A DNA stretch of 64,000 nucleotides from Fulvivirga marina (GCF_016775155.1 NZ_JAEUGD010000016.1:47793-111792); one strand, 5' to 3'. Positions 26,442-36,727 are shown, counted from the stretch's first letter. A program made the numbers and translations. Notes: generated by a model not told the origin, from the sequence alone.

Positions 26442-28235
26442 TTAAGGACTATCTTCCAACATACTAAGTAAGCTTGACATCTGAGGGTTTGCAAAATTCG
26501 GCAAGGTGACCTGAACGGTAGTGCCCTGGCCTGGTTCTGAAGATATATGAATCTGCCCTCCAAGCTTTTCTAAAACATTATGAACAATGTATAAGCCTAA
26601 CCCTGAACCTTCGGAATTCTCAGAAGCCCGATAGAACATATCAAAGATTTTGTTCAGGCTTTCGGCAGGTATCCCTTCTCCATTGTCTTCGATAGTAAGC
26701 AACAGGCTTTGTTCTGTTACACCGGCCTTTATTTTAATATATTGGTCAGGATTACCCTTAACCTGATATTTCACGGAGTTGCTAATCAGGTTGTTGAGAA
26801 CTACCCCCACTCTTACAGGGTCTGATTTAAAAACACAATCTTCATTCACTTCAACTGAAACTTTAATTTTATCAAACCTAACCGGATCAATCTGCTCAAT
26901 GGCAGTCTCAATCATCTTTTTGATATTAATCTCCTCAATCTGTCCTTTTATTCTGCCGTTTCTAGAAAATGTCAAAAGATCGGTAATGAGCTTATCCATC
27001 CTCTTAATACTCGCCTCCACACGTGCCAATATTTTAAATATGTTTTCCTTAGATTTCTCCAGGCCGGCAATATGTATAAGTCCAAGTATGGTACGCAGGG
27101 GTGATCTTAAATCGTGGGAGGCATGGTATACGAAGTTATCAAGCTCAAAATTCACTTTTTGCAGCTCAATAAAGTTTTTCTTCTTCTCTGATATATCTTG
27201 TATTACTCCTTCAAAATACCCTTCCTTTTGGTTTAGCCGACCTGAAACACTTATCCAAACCGAGTAATTATCTTTTGTTGATATTTTGAGTTCACTATTT
27301 TCTATAAACCCATTATTCAGTAAAGATCTCAATAAACTCCACAGATTTTCTGTCTTTTTGAAGTGCTTAAATATAGCATCATGAAATATAGGATCCATAT
27401 TGAGAATATCCCAGGTCCGTTTATTAGCTTGTATTACCTTACCTGAATGAACATCTATCCTAAAAATACCCACGATGGAGTTCTGGAAGATATTCTGATA
27501 GTTCTCCTTACTAAGCTTTAAGGCACGGTTAATCCGTAACTGCTCTATCTCTTCTACACGCACCTGCGAAAGCAAATGGTTAAATCTGTCATAGAGGTTG
27601 CCTATCTCTCCCTTTTCATCGTGAGTAATGCTTCGCGAATAGTCATTATGAATGGCAATATCCTCTGCAAAGTCCGCCAGCCGAGTAATAGGCTTTGATA
27701 TATAACCTTGGAGCTTATTGGTAAAAAAAACTGATAAAAGAACAATAACAGCAAAAATGATTAATAGATAAACTACGTCCTTTCTTACTATCTGACTTAC
27801 AAGAGATTTAGGCACCAGAAGCAATACCGATCCATAGTACTCCTCTTTGTACTCTACGGCTTTACCAATTTTAAAGTATTGCTCACTATTGAGTAAAAGC
27901 ATCAATGAGTCAGGGGCAACAGCCTGATCTCCTTTGTAATAAGCAAAAAGTGAACTGTCTTTGTTCAATATATAGGCGTGACTTATCTCAGGTATACTAG
28001 CCACCTTTTCAATGATCTCCTGACCACCATTTTGGTCCTCAAAGATCATGGGGCCAACACAATATTCGCTGATCAGTCTGGCTGTAACATCCATTTGATT
28101 CAGAACTGCCTTTCGGCTGTTGTAATAGGAGTAATAGCTGTAAAATGAAAAACTTATTAGCAAAGCTGATATAGTCACGGACAAAATAATGGCCGTCAGT
28201 TTATTCTTAATGGTTAATTTTTTAAAGAACAACAT
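26442..28235 (-). CDS. CHASE8-like/HAMP/PAS sensor histidine kinase
   Basis: A 597-residue membrane sensor. An N-terminal helix (about 14-36) and a second one (about 153-171) flank a periplasmic domain whose pattern (LNQMDVTARLISEYCVGPMIFED, SIPEISHAYILNKD) matches the CHASE8-type sensor found in YfiN. A HAMP domain (about 172-225), a PAS domain (about 242-350), HisKA with His374 in YHASHDLRSPLRTI, and HATPase (NLISNSVKY, DNGEGIPAESLNKIFDMF, GSGLGLYIV) follow. It shares one base with the upstream YfiR-like gene and is separated by one base from the deacetylase gene. In YfiN the same front end drives a GGDEF domain; here the output is a kinase. No response regulator lies nearby, the nearest lone receiver being at 57062. 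Confidence 0.85.
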   Translation of the reverse strand: MLFFKKLTIKNKLTAIILSVTISALLISFSFYSYYSYYNSRKAVLNQMDVTARLISEYCVGPMIFEDQNGGQEIIEKVASIPEISHAYILNKDSSLFAYYKGDQAVAPDSLMLLLNSEQYFKIGKAVEYKEEYYGSVLLLVPKSLVSQIVRKDVVYLLIIFAVIVLLSVFFTNKLQGYISKPITRLADFAEDIAIHNDYSRSITHDEKGEIGNLYDRFNHLLSQVRVEEIEQLRINRALKLSKENYQNIFQNSIVGIFRIDVHSGKVIQANKRTWDILNMDPIFHDAIFKHFKKTENLWSLLRSLLNNGFIENSELKISTKDNYSVWISVSGRLNQKEGYFEGVIQDISEKKKNFIELQKVNFELDNFVYHASHDLRSPLRTILGLIHIAGLEKSKENIFKILARVEASIKRMDKLITDLLTFSRNGRIKGQIEEINIKKMIETAIEQIDPVRFDKIKVSVEVNEDCVFKSDPVRVGVVLNNLISNSVKYQVKGNPDQYIKIKAGVTEQSLLLTIEDNGEGIPAESLNKIFDMFYRASENSEGSGLGLYIVHNVLEKLGGQIHISSEPGQGTTVQVTLPNFANPQMSSLLSMLEDSP

Positions 28236-28771
28236 TATATCTTCTTTATTATTCTGGCAGCTTCTAGCAACCGAAAATCTATATCCAACCCACTGGACTT
28301 TGCAGCCGATATGTTTAACTCAAACCGAACCTTATTTTGTTCAAGGTAAAAGTTAATGATCACCCCTTTTTTCGCAAACCCTTGGGTATCCCCAATGGTG
28401 AGTATTGGTTTTGACTTTACTCTATCGAGTACCTTATCCAACTCTTTGGCCTGCCCAGTGTTAACAAACAGTATATTGCAATATTCAATATTATCTATTT
28501 TGTTAATGACATTTATTTTGACGGGTTTGTTCTTAATGGTCCTGTTCTCATATATATCAAACAAGTATTGATTGATATCTCCTTCCCCAAGAATGGTTAT
28601 GGTAAAATACTCAAGAGTATCAGTTGTTGGCCATTCTATGAACTTGGAAAACTTCTCCAGCCAAATACTTTTCAGGCGATTTTCACCAATCTGGGCCGGA
28701 GCCTCGACATTAAAGAAAAGGAAGCACAGAATAACAGGGCCGTATTTCTTCAAAAAAGACTTCATATGCAC
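28235..28771 (-). CDS. YfiR-family (DUF4154) periplasmic protein
   Basis: A 178-residue exported protein with a signal peptide ending near residue 27 (EAPAQ). The mature part has the YfiR/HmsC-type pattern: LKSIWLEKFSKFIEWP near the start, FTITILGEGDI, a Cys-bearing strand (EYCNILFVNTGQ), LTIGDTQGFAKKGVIINF and the closing FELNISAAKSSGLDIDFRLLEAARI. In Pseudomonas, YfiR holds the CHASE8 sensor YfiN inactive in the periplasm. Here the next gene, overlapping by one base, encodes a CHASE8-like kinase, so this protein probably binds and controls that kinase. An alternative ATG lies two codons further in (28765). Confidence 0.85.
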   Translation of the reverse strand: MHMKSFLKKYGPVILCFLFFNVEAPAQIGENRLKSIWLEKFSKFIEWPTTDTLEYFTITILGEGDINQYLFDIYENRTIKNKPVKINVINKIDNIEYCNILFVNTGQAKELDKVLDRVKSKPILTIGDTQGFAKKGVIINFYLEQNKVRFELNISAAKSSGLDIDFRLLEAARIIKKI

Positions 28772-28981
28772 AACTCATTGTAAAACAGCATCCATCGTGC
28801 TGTGTCAGGCATTCCCCCCTGATTTAATTTACAAACAAATGCTTTGACTTTATCCACTATTGATTCAATAAATTACAGAGATTCCTTTATTTAACTGAAC
28901 AAAAAGCACTAAAAATAACTTATAAGATAAATAATAATACCTGAATTTACCAACATTTAGCACCTATCTCTCACCCTAACT

Positions 28982-31900
28982 TTATGCCCTTACCCTTTTC
29001 CTGCGGGTAGTAAAAAACAGCATGGTTAGTTGCAATACCCTGAAATACAATGCAATAAACAAAACCAGTGACATACACCAGATAACCAGCAGGTTAAAAA
29101 AAAGTGTATCGATATAAGCCCCGGCAAAATGCTTTTGTGGGGCAAAGAATTTTGTTCTAAAATCCAGATAACTATCTGGCTCAAAGTCTTTAAAATAGAC
29201 AGGATAAATCTTTTGTACCAATCTGTTATCCAGGGCTATTACCCTGTAAGTGTTGTTTGTATTCTGTACAGCAGTAACTACAGCATCATTTTGATAGGTC
29301 AATCTTAATGAATCTAATTTTTCAAACCCCTCTGCAGTATTTGCCATTGACTCAATTTTTCTGTTTTTTTCATCCACAGCAGCGTTATACCTGTTCACGT
29401 ACATTTGTTTCAGCTTATTCAAAAACTCTCCGGTTGAAACATAAACGGCAGAATCAAACTCTTCAAGCTGTAGCTTATCCAAATGAGGAAATTTGTCCTG
29501 CCCTACAGCTTCCAATTCCTTACCAATTTCATTTTTCAATAACTCGAGTGACCAACGCATTTTCTTAGACTCTGGTGTCAGTCTTTTGGACATATTATTA
29601 AAAACATACGCTAGCTCTGACTCAAGTCTTGGTATATAGTAAAGCTTCTTATACTCGGCATTCGCCGCCGCTCTATCTACAGTGTAGAACTGTTTTTCAT
29701 ACTCATTATCCTTAAACTGCGTAACCATAGCAGCCTCAAAGGCCCAACGAGAGACCATGATCTCCCCTATCAAAGGGACTCCGTCCATGGTACTAACCTT
29801 AGGGTTAAACTTGTCAAAGTTAATCACAACGCCGCTCAGCAAAAGCTGTGGTATCAGCAAAATAGGTATTAAAATATAAATAGTTACAGCAGAGTTGAAA
29901 GAGGCAGAAACATTGAGACCAAGCAAATTAGCAAAACAGGAACTGCTGAATAATATAAGCCAAAACCTGAACCCCATACCCTCTATCTCCAGAATCCAAT
30001 TACCAATTAATATAAAAGATGCTGTCTGAATAGCACTAATGAAAAATAATATACCAATTTTTGAAGCCAAATAACTGCTACGACTAAGGTTAAGAAACCT
30101 TTCTCGCTTCCTTATTTTTCTGTCCCTGAAGATCTCTTCTGCACTTACAGTAAGCCCCATAAACAAGGCTACAATGATACTCATGAAGAAATAAACAGGA
30201 ATGTTATCATTTTCAAAAAAAGAATAAGTAGCCTTATCACTCTCTATTGTACCATAATAACGAACTAAAAAAGCCATAAAAAAAGCTAATATAGGTGCCT
30301 GAAAAAAATTAATCACCATGTATTGTGTATTAGCAATTTTAGAGAGGATATCACGTGTCATATAAACACCAAACTGTCGAAACCAGTTGGGGATCTCCTG
30401 CATTACTTTAATTCGCTCACTGACATGCTGTATCTTAGGAAGCTTGATTTTGTCCCTAAAATATTGGTACCATTGCCCGGGAGATACTTTTCTGGTATTC
30501 GTCAAGCGCCCGTATTCATTAACAATTTTGGTCTCAATAATACCAAATATTTGCTCTGCATTAATATTACCACACTCCGGACAGGCACTTTGATTTTTAT
30601 TAGCAGCATTAATGATTTCCTTAAAATAGGTTACTGCCTCAATGGGGTTACCATAATATATCTGCAACCCGCCTACGTCTAATATAATCAGGCTATCAAA
30701 CATTTTAAATATGTCTGATGATGGCTGATGAATTACAACAAAAACCATTTTCCCTCTTAAAGAAAGTTCTTTAAGCAGGTCCATAATATTTTCAGAGTCC
30801 TGAGACGATAGCCCTGAAGTTGGTTCGTCTACAAATAGCACGCTCGGTTCCCGAAGCAGCTCCAGTCCTATATTTACCCTTTTTCTCTGCCCTCCGCTTA
30901 TGGTTTTATCCAACGGTGACCCAACCTTAAGGTTCTTTATGTCGACCAGTCCAAGGTTCATGAGCACTTTCTCCACCAGATCCTCAGTCTCCCTTCTGGT
31001 GTATTGGCCAAAACATAAGCGAGCGGAGTAATAAAGATTTTCAAAAACGGTAAGCTCTTCTATTAACAGGTCATCCTGAGGTATATACCCAATAACACCT
31101 TCAACCTCTTCAGGATGCTTATAAATATCAGTGCCGTTGATCAACACCCGGCCACTTGAAGGTTTTTCTGAGCCATTGATAACACTAAGCAGAGTAGATT
31201 TCCCAGATCCACTGGCTCCCATTATACCTATAAGCTTTCCTCCCTGCTCACTTATATTTACATTTTGCAAACCTGCCCGACCACTTTTGAAATGGTAAAA
31301 TATATGCTCCCCTGTAAATGTTATTTTGCTTTCAACCTGGCCCTGTAAGAATTCGCTTACAACATCACTATAATAAACGGTGTCAATTTTATTTCCTCTA
31401 ATTGTACTTCCTGTAGGGAAGATGTCAATTTTTCGACTCTTCAGAGGAATACCGTTGAGGGTAAGAACCGATATACCTAAATACTTAATAAAGTAAGTTT
31501 CAATATTGGAGAGCCTCAAAATAGCGATCAGACCAGTCAGGTTCTTAGCCACCAGCCTGGGACCATCAAATTCATATTCTCCGGAACCTTCATCAATGAT
31601 CAACACGTCTTTAGAGGCTAGTTCCTCAAGGTCCTGCCCAGTCACAAATTTACGTAGTGATACCATATCGCGACGGGATATCTTAAGGGCTTCTCCTATA
31701 TAAAATATAAGATTACCTTGTCTTTCAGATATTTCATTATCAGCAAATACAAGTTCTATGATCTTGATAACCAACACTACCTTCTGTTGCATGGTAAGTG
31801 CCTTGTTAACCTGCTTGCTTATCGCCATGATCCTACCCCAATCGCCTACAAACTCAAGGGTATCATGGTCCAGATTAAGGCCTTCTCTTTGCTCAAGACC

Positions 31901-32068
31901 ATTTTCACAACAATACTTATCGAACAGGTTTAAGTAGAATCCTATTGCTTCCTGATTGAGGTGTACAGAAAGAAACTCTTTTATGTTATTACGTTCATCT
32001 TCAGTTACCCTTTCTTTGGCAACAATGGCAAATAACTGAATTATAGCTTTGAGAAGTTCCTCACTCAT
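28982..32068 (-). CDS. ABCG-type transporter with N-terminal TerB-like and FHA-like regions
   Basis: A 1028-residue fused ATPase-permease. Residues 1-150 are helical and resemble the TerB fold (LLKAIIQLFAIVAKERVTEDE, VLVIKIIELVFADNEISERQ); residues about 155-250 are beta-rich with LTLNGIPLKSRKIDIFPTGSTIRG, similar to an FHA-type domain. The ATPase follows (Walker A GASGSGKST at 284-292, Q-loop YIPQDD, signature ISGGQRKRVN, Walker B VLFVDEPTSGL), then a linker with CPECG, then a permease with about six membrane helices, the last at the C-terminus, and a long soluble insert before it. The ABCG/White-type half-transporter layout suggests export of a lipid-like or hydrophobic substrate, unknown here. 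It stands as its own unit, 100 bases from the aminopeptidase gene. Confidence 0.8.
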   Translation of the reverse strand: MSEELLKAIIQLFAIVAKERVTEDERNNIKEFLSVHLNQEAIGFYLNLFDKYCCENGLEQREGLNLDHDTLEFVGDWGRIMAISKQVNKALTMQQKVVLVIKIIELVFADNEISERQGNLIFYIGEALKISRRDMVSLRKFVTGQDLEELASKDVLIIDEGSGEYEFDGPRLVAKNLTGLIAILRLSNIETYFIKYLGISVLTLNGIPLKSRKIDIFPTGSTIRGNKIDTVYYSDVVSEFLQGQVESKITFTGEHIFYHFKSGRAGLQNVNISEQGGKLIGIMGASGSGKSTLLSVINGSEKPSSGRVLINGTDIYKHPEEVEGVIGYIPQDDLLIEELTVFENLYYSARLCFGQYTRRETEDLVEKVLMNLGLVDIKNLKVGSPLDKTISGGQRKRVNIGLELLREPSVLFVDEPTSGLSSQDSENIMDLLKELSLRGKMVFVVIHQPSSDIFKMFDSLIILDVGGLQIYYGNPIEAVTYFKEIINAANKNQSACPECGNINAEQIFGIIETKIVNEYGRLTNTRKVSPGQWYQYFRDKIKLPKIQHVSERIKVMQEIPNWFRQFGVYMTRDILSKIANTQYMVINFFQAPILAFFMAFLVRYYGTIESDKATYSFFENDNIPVYFFMSIIVALFMGLTVSAEEIFRDRKIRKRERFLNLSRSSYLASKIGILFFISAIQTASFILIGNWILEIEGMGFRFWLILFSSSCFANLLGLNVSASFNSAVTIYILIPILLIPQLLLSGVVINFDKFNPKVSTMDGVPLIGEIMVSRWAFEAAMVTQFKDNEYEKQFYTVDRAAANAEYKKLYYIPRLESELAYVFNNMSKRLTPESKKMRWSLELLKNEIGKELEAVGQDKFPHLDKLQLEEFDSAVYVSTGEFLNKLKQMYVNRYNAAVDEKNRKIESMANTAEGFEKLDSLRLTYQNDAVVTAVQNTNNTYRVIALDNRLVQKIYPVYFKDFEPDSYLDFRTKFFAPQKHFAGAYIDTLFFNLLVIWCMSLVLFIALYFRVLQLTMLFFTTRRKRVRA

Positions 32069-32167
32069 GTATGGGTGTCCTTCGCTTTAAATGTAAAAGG
32101 TTAAATAATAAAAGGCTACTTAGCAAAACAATTGTAACCATAATTAAATTTAAAAAAGTATCAATAA

Positions 32168-34759
32168 CTACTTCTTCTTGCGTTTTACTTCCACGCTTTT
32201 GAAAAGTAAATCGGCAGACTGCAACACCTTATTTTTTAGGTTTGCAGGATAATCATTATGTCTGTATAAAAATTGTCTGACCTCGTCAACTGCTTTTTCG
32301 GAACTATGTCCTACAAGGGTATTATCTAGCCAACGCTTAGGGAAAAATATATCACCTGTCAATTGAATTTCCTGAAGCATTTCAAGACTGGGTTTAATAT
32401 ACTTCACCGAGCTTTGCGATCTCAATGGGTGGTGTAAATAGGCCAGTGCTTCAAGCACCCAAGCTTCATTTTCTCTATTCTTTGCCTCTTTCAGACTTTC
32501 AAAAAAAGCATCTCTGACAGCCTCGTCTTCTGATAGTGCAGGCAAAATAAAATTAAACCTTTTCTTTCGATCCGGGTTAGTTATTCTATTACCTTGCTCT
32601 TGGAGTAAGCTTTCAACCCCATCAATCTCCCTAATCGCTAATTCATAAGCAAGGCTTGTAAAATCCTTTTCAGATAGAGGAAGTCCATCTAGTTCCATTT
32701 CTTCATTCCATATCTTCTTTAATACTAATACACCATTTTCAGATATTGCTATGGACTTTAAAGCGTTAAAATAAGTAGATTTCAAATTGACAGATGTAGC
32801 ATGCAACATCATATTAAGCAAGATACCCTCTAACTTAGGAGCCAGACTAATACGGCTTTCTTCAGTGAGCATTTTCCAATAAATGGTATGGATTACTCCT
32901 GTAATATACTCCGTAATCAAGGTCTCTTCCTCTTTAGGAAGGCTCTCTATAGCCCTATCGATAAGTTTATCAGGTTTTATATGCCCTCTGAGCGAAGCTT
33001 CATAAAGATTGATCCATATGGATGCTCTAACCACCGGGTCCTTTATGCTATCAACATTTCTGATTAGAAAATCCTTAGAATCCTTATTCATTTTAAAGTA
33101 GCCATACCCCAGTCCACCACCATTGGTAAAAAGATATTCCGGATAGGGTTCCCCACTGAATTCAGGCTCCTCTTTATTCGTAAGCAAGTTTGCATTATAG
33201 TACCTTGATGTATCACCATATCCCATTAAAACTTTGAGGTCCTGACGCCACCACAGATCATCATCCATCTCCATTTGGTCATTGGTCGACCATATTTTCA
33301 TCTCTGAAATATTCTTATTGTCCCAGCTTTCAATCGCGTATTGCACTATAGGCATACCTCCCGATTTTACCCAATGCTTATTCCACCTTTCGATATCAAA
33401 AGAAGCATCCTTTGCCAGTATATTAATCAGATCGTCCCATGTGGCATTACCAAAAGCATAGCTATTGAGATATTGCTTCAAACCATTTTGAAACTTCTCA
33501 TACCCAAGGCTATTTTCAAGCATTCGCATTACAATGGGAGCCTTTTGGTAAATGATGGCTCCATACAAAGTGCCGGCATCTTTAAGATTATCAAGCGTTT
33601 GCTGTATAGGGTGGGTACCCATTGTTCGATCTACACTGTAGGCACTTGGATAGTGAGCTGTCAAGAACTGTAGATCATGATTAATCTGAGGAAAGCCAGG
33701 ATTTACAATTTTCGAAGCCATCAAGTTGGCAAACACCTCTTTTAGCCAAACATCATTGAACCATTTCATAGTCACCAGATCTCCAAACCACATATGTGCT
33801 GTTTCATGTGCGATTAACCGGCCACGCCCCAGTTCTTGTTTAAGTGTGGACGACTCGTCGAGCAGTAGCGCAGAAGCATTATACAAAACGGCTCCCGGAT
33901 GCTCCATACCTCCATATTGAAAAGAAGGAATAAGAATAAAGTCAAATTTTTCAAAAGGCAGGGGCACGCTGGTATAGTCTTCCATCCACTTCAGAGACTT
34001 TTCGTGCCAATCAAATATTGCATCAATATTACTGGAGAGTTTTACCGAATCAGTTTCTCGATGATACATGTTCATTACTCTGCCATTAATATTTTTTGCA
34101 ACCTTTTTAAAGTTGCCCACAACAAACGAGAAGAGATAACTACTGATTAATGGTGTTTCCTCAAACATATATGCCGTTTTTGCCTCTACATTTTTTTGAG
34201 ATACAACATTTCCATTAGCCACTGCTTTCCATTCGGAAGGAACTGTTAGCGAAAGCTTATATCTGGCTTTTAAGTCCGGTTGATCAAAAAGAGGAAAACA
34301 CGTGGAAGCACGGTCAGGAACAAATAGTGTATAAAGATAATCCTCATGCCTGTTAAGCGATTGTTCACCAGCATCAAACTGTATATCAACGACATTACGC
34401 TTCTTCAGAAAATTAGCAGGTATGACTATATGCTCTTTTTCCCAACGAATATCCACAGCCTCATCATTTACATGTATGACCTTCAATCTTTCAGGGTCAG
34501 CATTGAAATCCAGAATGAGATCATCTCTGGTATTTTTCAGGTCAAAAGATATTTTCGCAGTGCTGTGAATGGCATTATCTTTAGTGCGCGGAATATCAAA
34601 ATGCAGCTCGTAAGTGATATCGTCAACAACCGATTTTCTATGCTGGGCCAATTCTTCTGAAATCCCCGGAACCAAAAGGTTATCACCTTTTTTGGTGCAT
34701 GAGACAAGTATTGAAAGCATTACGGTGATTGCAAATAATCTAAAATGGCATGGAGTCAT
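32168..34759 (-). CDS. M1-family aminopeptidase, lipoprotein
   Basis: A zinc aminopeptidase of the M1 family. From the ATG at 34759 it is 863 residues and starts with a lipoprotein signal ending LVSC, so it is probably membrane-anchored on the periplasmic or outer face; an ATG at 34795 would add 12 residues ahead of that signal. The substrate-binding GGMEHPG (about residues 283-289) and the zinc site HETAH (His318, His322) with the third ligand Glu341 in WLKEVFA are all present. The usual WLNEGFA is changed to WLKEVFA, but the glutamate stays. The C-terminal part is helical, as in the family. It probably trims peptides taken from the medium. It is last in its direction, with no close partner. 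Confidence 0.9.
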   Translation of the reverse strand: MTPCHFRLFAITVMLSILVSCTKKGDNLLVPGISEELAQHRKSVVDDITYELHFDIPRTKDNAIHSTAKISFDLKNTRDDLILDFNADPERLKVIHVNDEAVDIRWEKEHIVIPANFLKKRNVVDIQFDAGEQSLNRHEDYLYTLFVPDRASTCFPLFDQPDLKARYKLSLTVPSEWKAVANGNVVSQKNVEAKTAYMFEETPLISSYLFSFVVGNFKKVAKNINGRVMNMYHRETDSVKLSSNIDAIFDWHEKSLKWMEDYTSVPLPFEKFDFILIPSFQYGGMEHPGAVLYNASALLLDESSTLKQELGRGRLIAHETAHMWFGDLVTMKWFNDVWLKEVFANLMASKIVNPGFPQINHDLQFLTAHYPSAYSVDRTMGTHPIQQTLDNLKDAGTLYGAIIYQKAPIVMRMLENSLGYEKFQNGLKQYLNSYAFGNATWDDLINILAKDASFDIERWNKHWVKSGGMPIVQYAIESWDNKNISEMKIWSTNDQMEMDDDLWWRQDLKVLMGYGDTSRYYNANLLTNKEEPEFSGEPYPEYLFTNGGGLGYGYFKMNKDSKDFLIRNVDSIKDPVVRASIWINLYEASLRGHIKPDKLIDRAIESLPKEEETLITEYITGVIHTIYWKMLTEESRISLAPKLEGILLNMMLHATSVNLKSTYFNALKSIAISENGVLVLKKIWNEEMELDGLPLSEKDFTSLAYELAIREIDGVESLLQEQGNRITNPDRKKRFNFILPALSEDEAVRDAFFESLKEAKNRENEAWVLEALAYLHHPLRSQSSVKYIKPSLEMLQEIQLTGDIFFPKRWLDNTLVGHSSEKAVDEVRQFLYRHNDYPANLKNKVLQSADLLFKSVEVKRKKK

Positions 34760-34936
34760 ACCATAAACATAAAAAATAAATTCAACACTTCGCATTTATT
34801 TGAATCAGCCTTTAATTTTTAGTCGCCATCTCCTGGCGAAGGTGCTTATTCCCTGACGCTGTGACATATTTAAACCAGGCTGTAGGTATTTTGTTATCAA
34901 GGTGAATATATAACCAAAATACTCCAGATTTGAGAT

Positions 34937-35833
34937 ATGTATATCAAAAAATTCGGGCAAATGCTACTAGACTCTTTCAAGTTATTAAGGGCCAATCAAC
35001 CCCTGCTGTTGGCTGCATCAACCGCTTTCTTTACACTATTTTCTCTTGCTCCTATTATTATCATCATTCTTAATGTACTAAGTCTTTATTTTCAGAAAGA
35101 GGAAATATCAGACCAACTTTATAACCAAATTGAAGCTCAATTTGACAATAATACAGCAGAACAGATTCATAACATTGTCAATAACTTTAGAAAGCAGGCC
35201 AGCAGTACCTGGATTACTATTGGAGGAAGTATATTTCTTGCCTTCGTTTCCACTACGCTCTTTCATGTAATAAGACAAGCATTTAATCACATTTGGAATA
35301 TTCGCCTGAAAAGCAAACAAAACTTTGCATACACCCTTAAACATCGGACACAAGCCCTGCTCATCATATTTGTCGGCGGGTTATTATTTGTAGGCTCACT
35401 TTTTGCCGATACCACGGTTGCTGTATTGAAAGACTACCTTGACGAGATAATTCCATCTGTAGATGCACCGCTAATAAGAAGTATAAGCATAGTACTGTCT
35501 CTTATTGTGGTTACACTATGGTTCGCTATTCTACTAAAGTACCTTCCAGATGCCCAGTTAAAGGGAAAAGATGCCATGATCGGTGGACTCTTTACAGCGG
35601 TACTATTCAATATTGGCAAGTATATTTTAGGGAGATTTTTGATTACGGAGAACTTCAATGATATTTTCGGAACATCGGCATCTATCATGCTGCTTCTACT
35701 ATTTATTTTTTACTCTTCGCTTATTATGTATTACGGAGCAGCCTTTACCAAAGTATACATACAAACCATGAGTAGGAATATAATACCTAAAAAGAATGCA
35801 GAATTATATACAGTTTCTGTTGCAAGGGAATAA
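34937..35833 (+). CDS. YihY/BrkB-family inner membrane protein
   Basis: A 298-residue protein with about six membrane helices. The family marks are AASTAFFTLFSLAPIIIIIL near the start, FNHIWNI, the conserved YLPDAQLKGKDAMIGGLFTAVLFNIGKYILGRFLI and the closing LLLLFIFYSSLIMYYGAAFTKVY. YihY/BrkB proteins were once called RNase BN by mistake; their real role is unclear, possibly in envelope lipid or solute transport. It is followed after 72 bases by the interrupted lipoprotein gene on the same strand. Confidence 0.88.
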   Translation: MYIKKFGQMLLDSFKLLRANQPLLLAASTAFFTLFSLAPIIIIILNVLSLYFQKEEISDQLYNQIEAQFDNNTAEQIHNIVNNFRKQASSTWITIGGSIFLAFVSTTLFHVIRQAFNHIWNIRLKSKQNFAYTLKHRTQALLIIFVGGLLFVGSLFADTTVAVLKDYLDEIIPSVDAPLIRSISIVLSLIVVTLWFAILLKYLPDAQLKGKDAMIGGLFTAVLFNIGKYILGRFLITENFNDIFGTSASIMLLLLFIFYSSLIMYYGAAFTKVYIQTMSRNIIPKKNAELYTVSVARE

Positions 35834-35905
35834 TTAATTTTGTCAATCCTCTGACACAATATGCAGGTATACTCTCATTACATTTGCTCCTTCTAAATAT
35901 CAGTT

Positions 35906-36706
35906 ATGAAAAACTTACTACTTATACTACTTATCACATCTATGGCCTGTACCAGGCATTCTCCCAAGGAAGCTTCTATCTCTGTAACAGAAAAGGACTC
36001 TGTGGCATATCCTGTCCTATTGCAAAAAGCCTTAAAAGCGCATGGAGGGCAGAAACACTGGGAAACTTTTAATACCCTAAAATACGAGGTAAAAACAACA
36101 CTGGGCACTGAAAAAACAGAAACACAATTGATTGATTTAAAGTCAAGAAAGGTCCTGATTACCGGAAGTGGTTATACCCTGGGCATGGATGGTGCGAATG
36201 TTTGGGTTGCTCCTGATAAAGAAGCATTTGGTGAAATGCCTCCAAGGTTTTATCACAACCTTGTCTTTTACTTCTTTGCAATACCATTCGTATTATCAGA
36301 CCCCGGGATCCAATATGAGGACTTAGGAGAACGATCAATTGAAGGCCAAAACTATAGAGCATTAAAAATCTCTTTTAACGAGGGAATCGGGGACGCAGAC
36401 GGAGATCTTTACATTGCCCATTTTAACCCTGAAACCTACCAATTGGAGCTATTGCTGTATACGGTGACCTATTTTAGTGGCAAGAAGGATGAGAACTATA
36501 ACGCGCTCAGATATACAAAGTGGTAAAAAGTGAATGGCTTACTGGTACCAGCAGTAATGGAGGGGCATAAATTTGAAGCTGATAGTATTGGAGACTTAAG
36601 GTACAGAGCTGAGTTCTCCAAAGCACTATTCTCAGAAGAAGCTCCTGACCAGTCTTTATTCATGATGCCTGAAAATGCAGAGGTAGATAGTCTTCATGTG
36701 CAATAA
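35906..36706 (+). pseudogene. DUF6503-like lipoprotein gene interrupted by an in-frame TAA
   Basis: The first frame (35906-36526, 206 residues) starts with a lipoprotein signal (LLITSMAC) and has the HGGQKHWETFNTLKYEV opening typical of a family of Bacteroidota lipoproteins (DUF6503-like), then PRFYHNLVFYFFAIPFVLSD and YLAHF-like strands. It stops at TAA 36524-36526 directly after RYTKW. Reading on in the same frame gives KVNGLLVP, EGDSIG-like and RAEFSKALFSEEAPDQSLFMMP up to a second TAA at 36704-36706, exactly the C-terminal pattern expected for the family. A single C-to-T change (CAA to TAA) would explain it. It may be a pseudogene, a short working protein or a sequencing error. A TACATTTG -7-like box lies at 35879-35886. 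Confidence 0.7.
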
Positions 36707-36727
36707 ACCAGGTGCTAAGGAAAAATA

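Noticed and set aside
26441..26563. 41-residue N-terminal extension of the deacetylase
   Set aside because: It runs inside the kinase gene in another frame and adds no family sequence.
28235..28771. YfiR-like gene considered as part of a c-di-GMP system
   Set aside because: No GGDEF, EAL or PilZ domain occurs in the window; the linked sensor has a kinase output.
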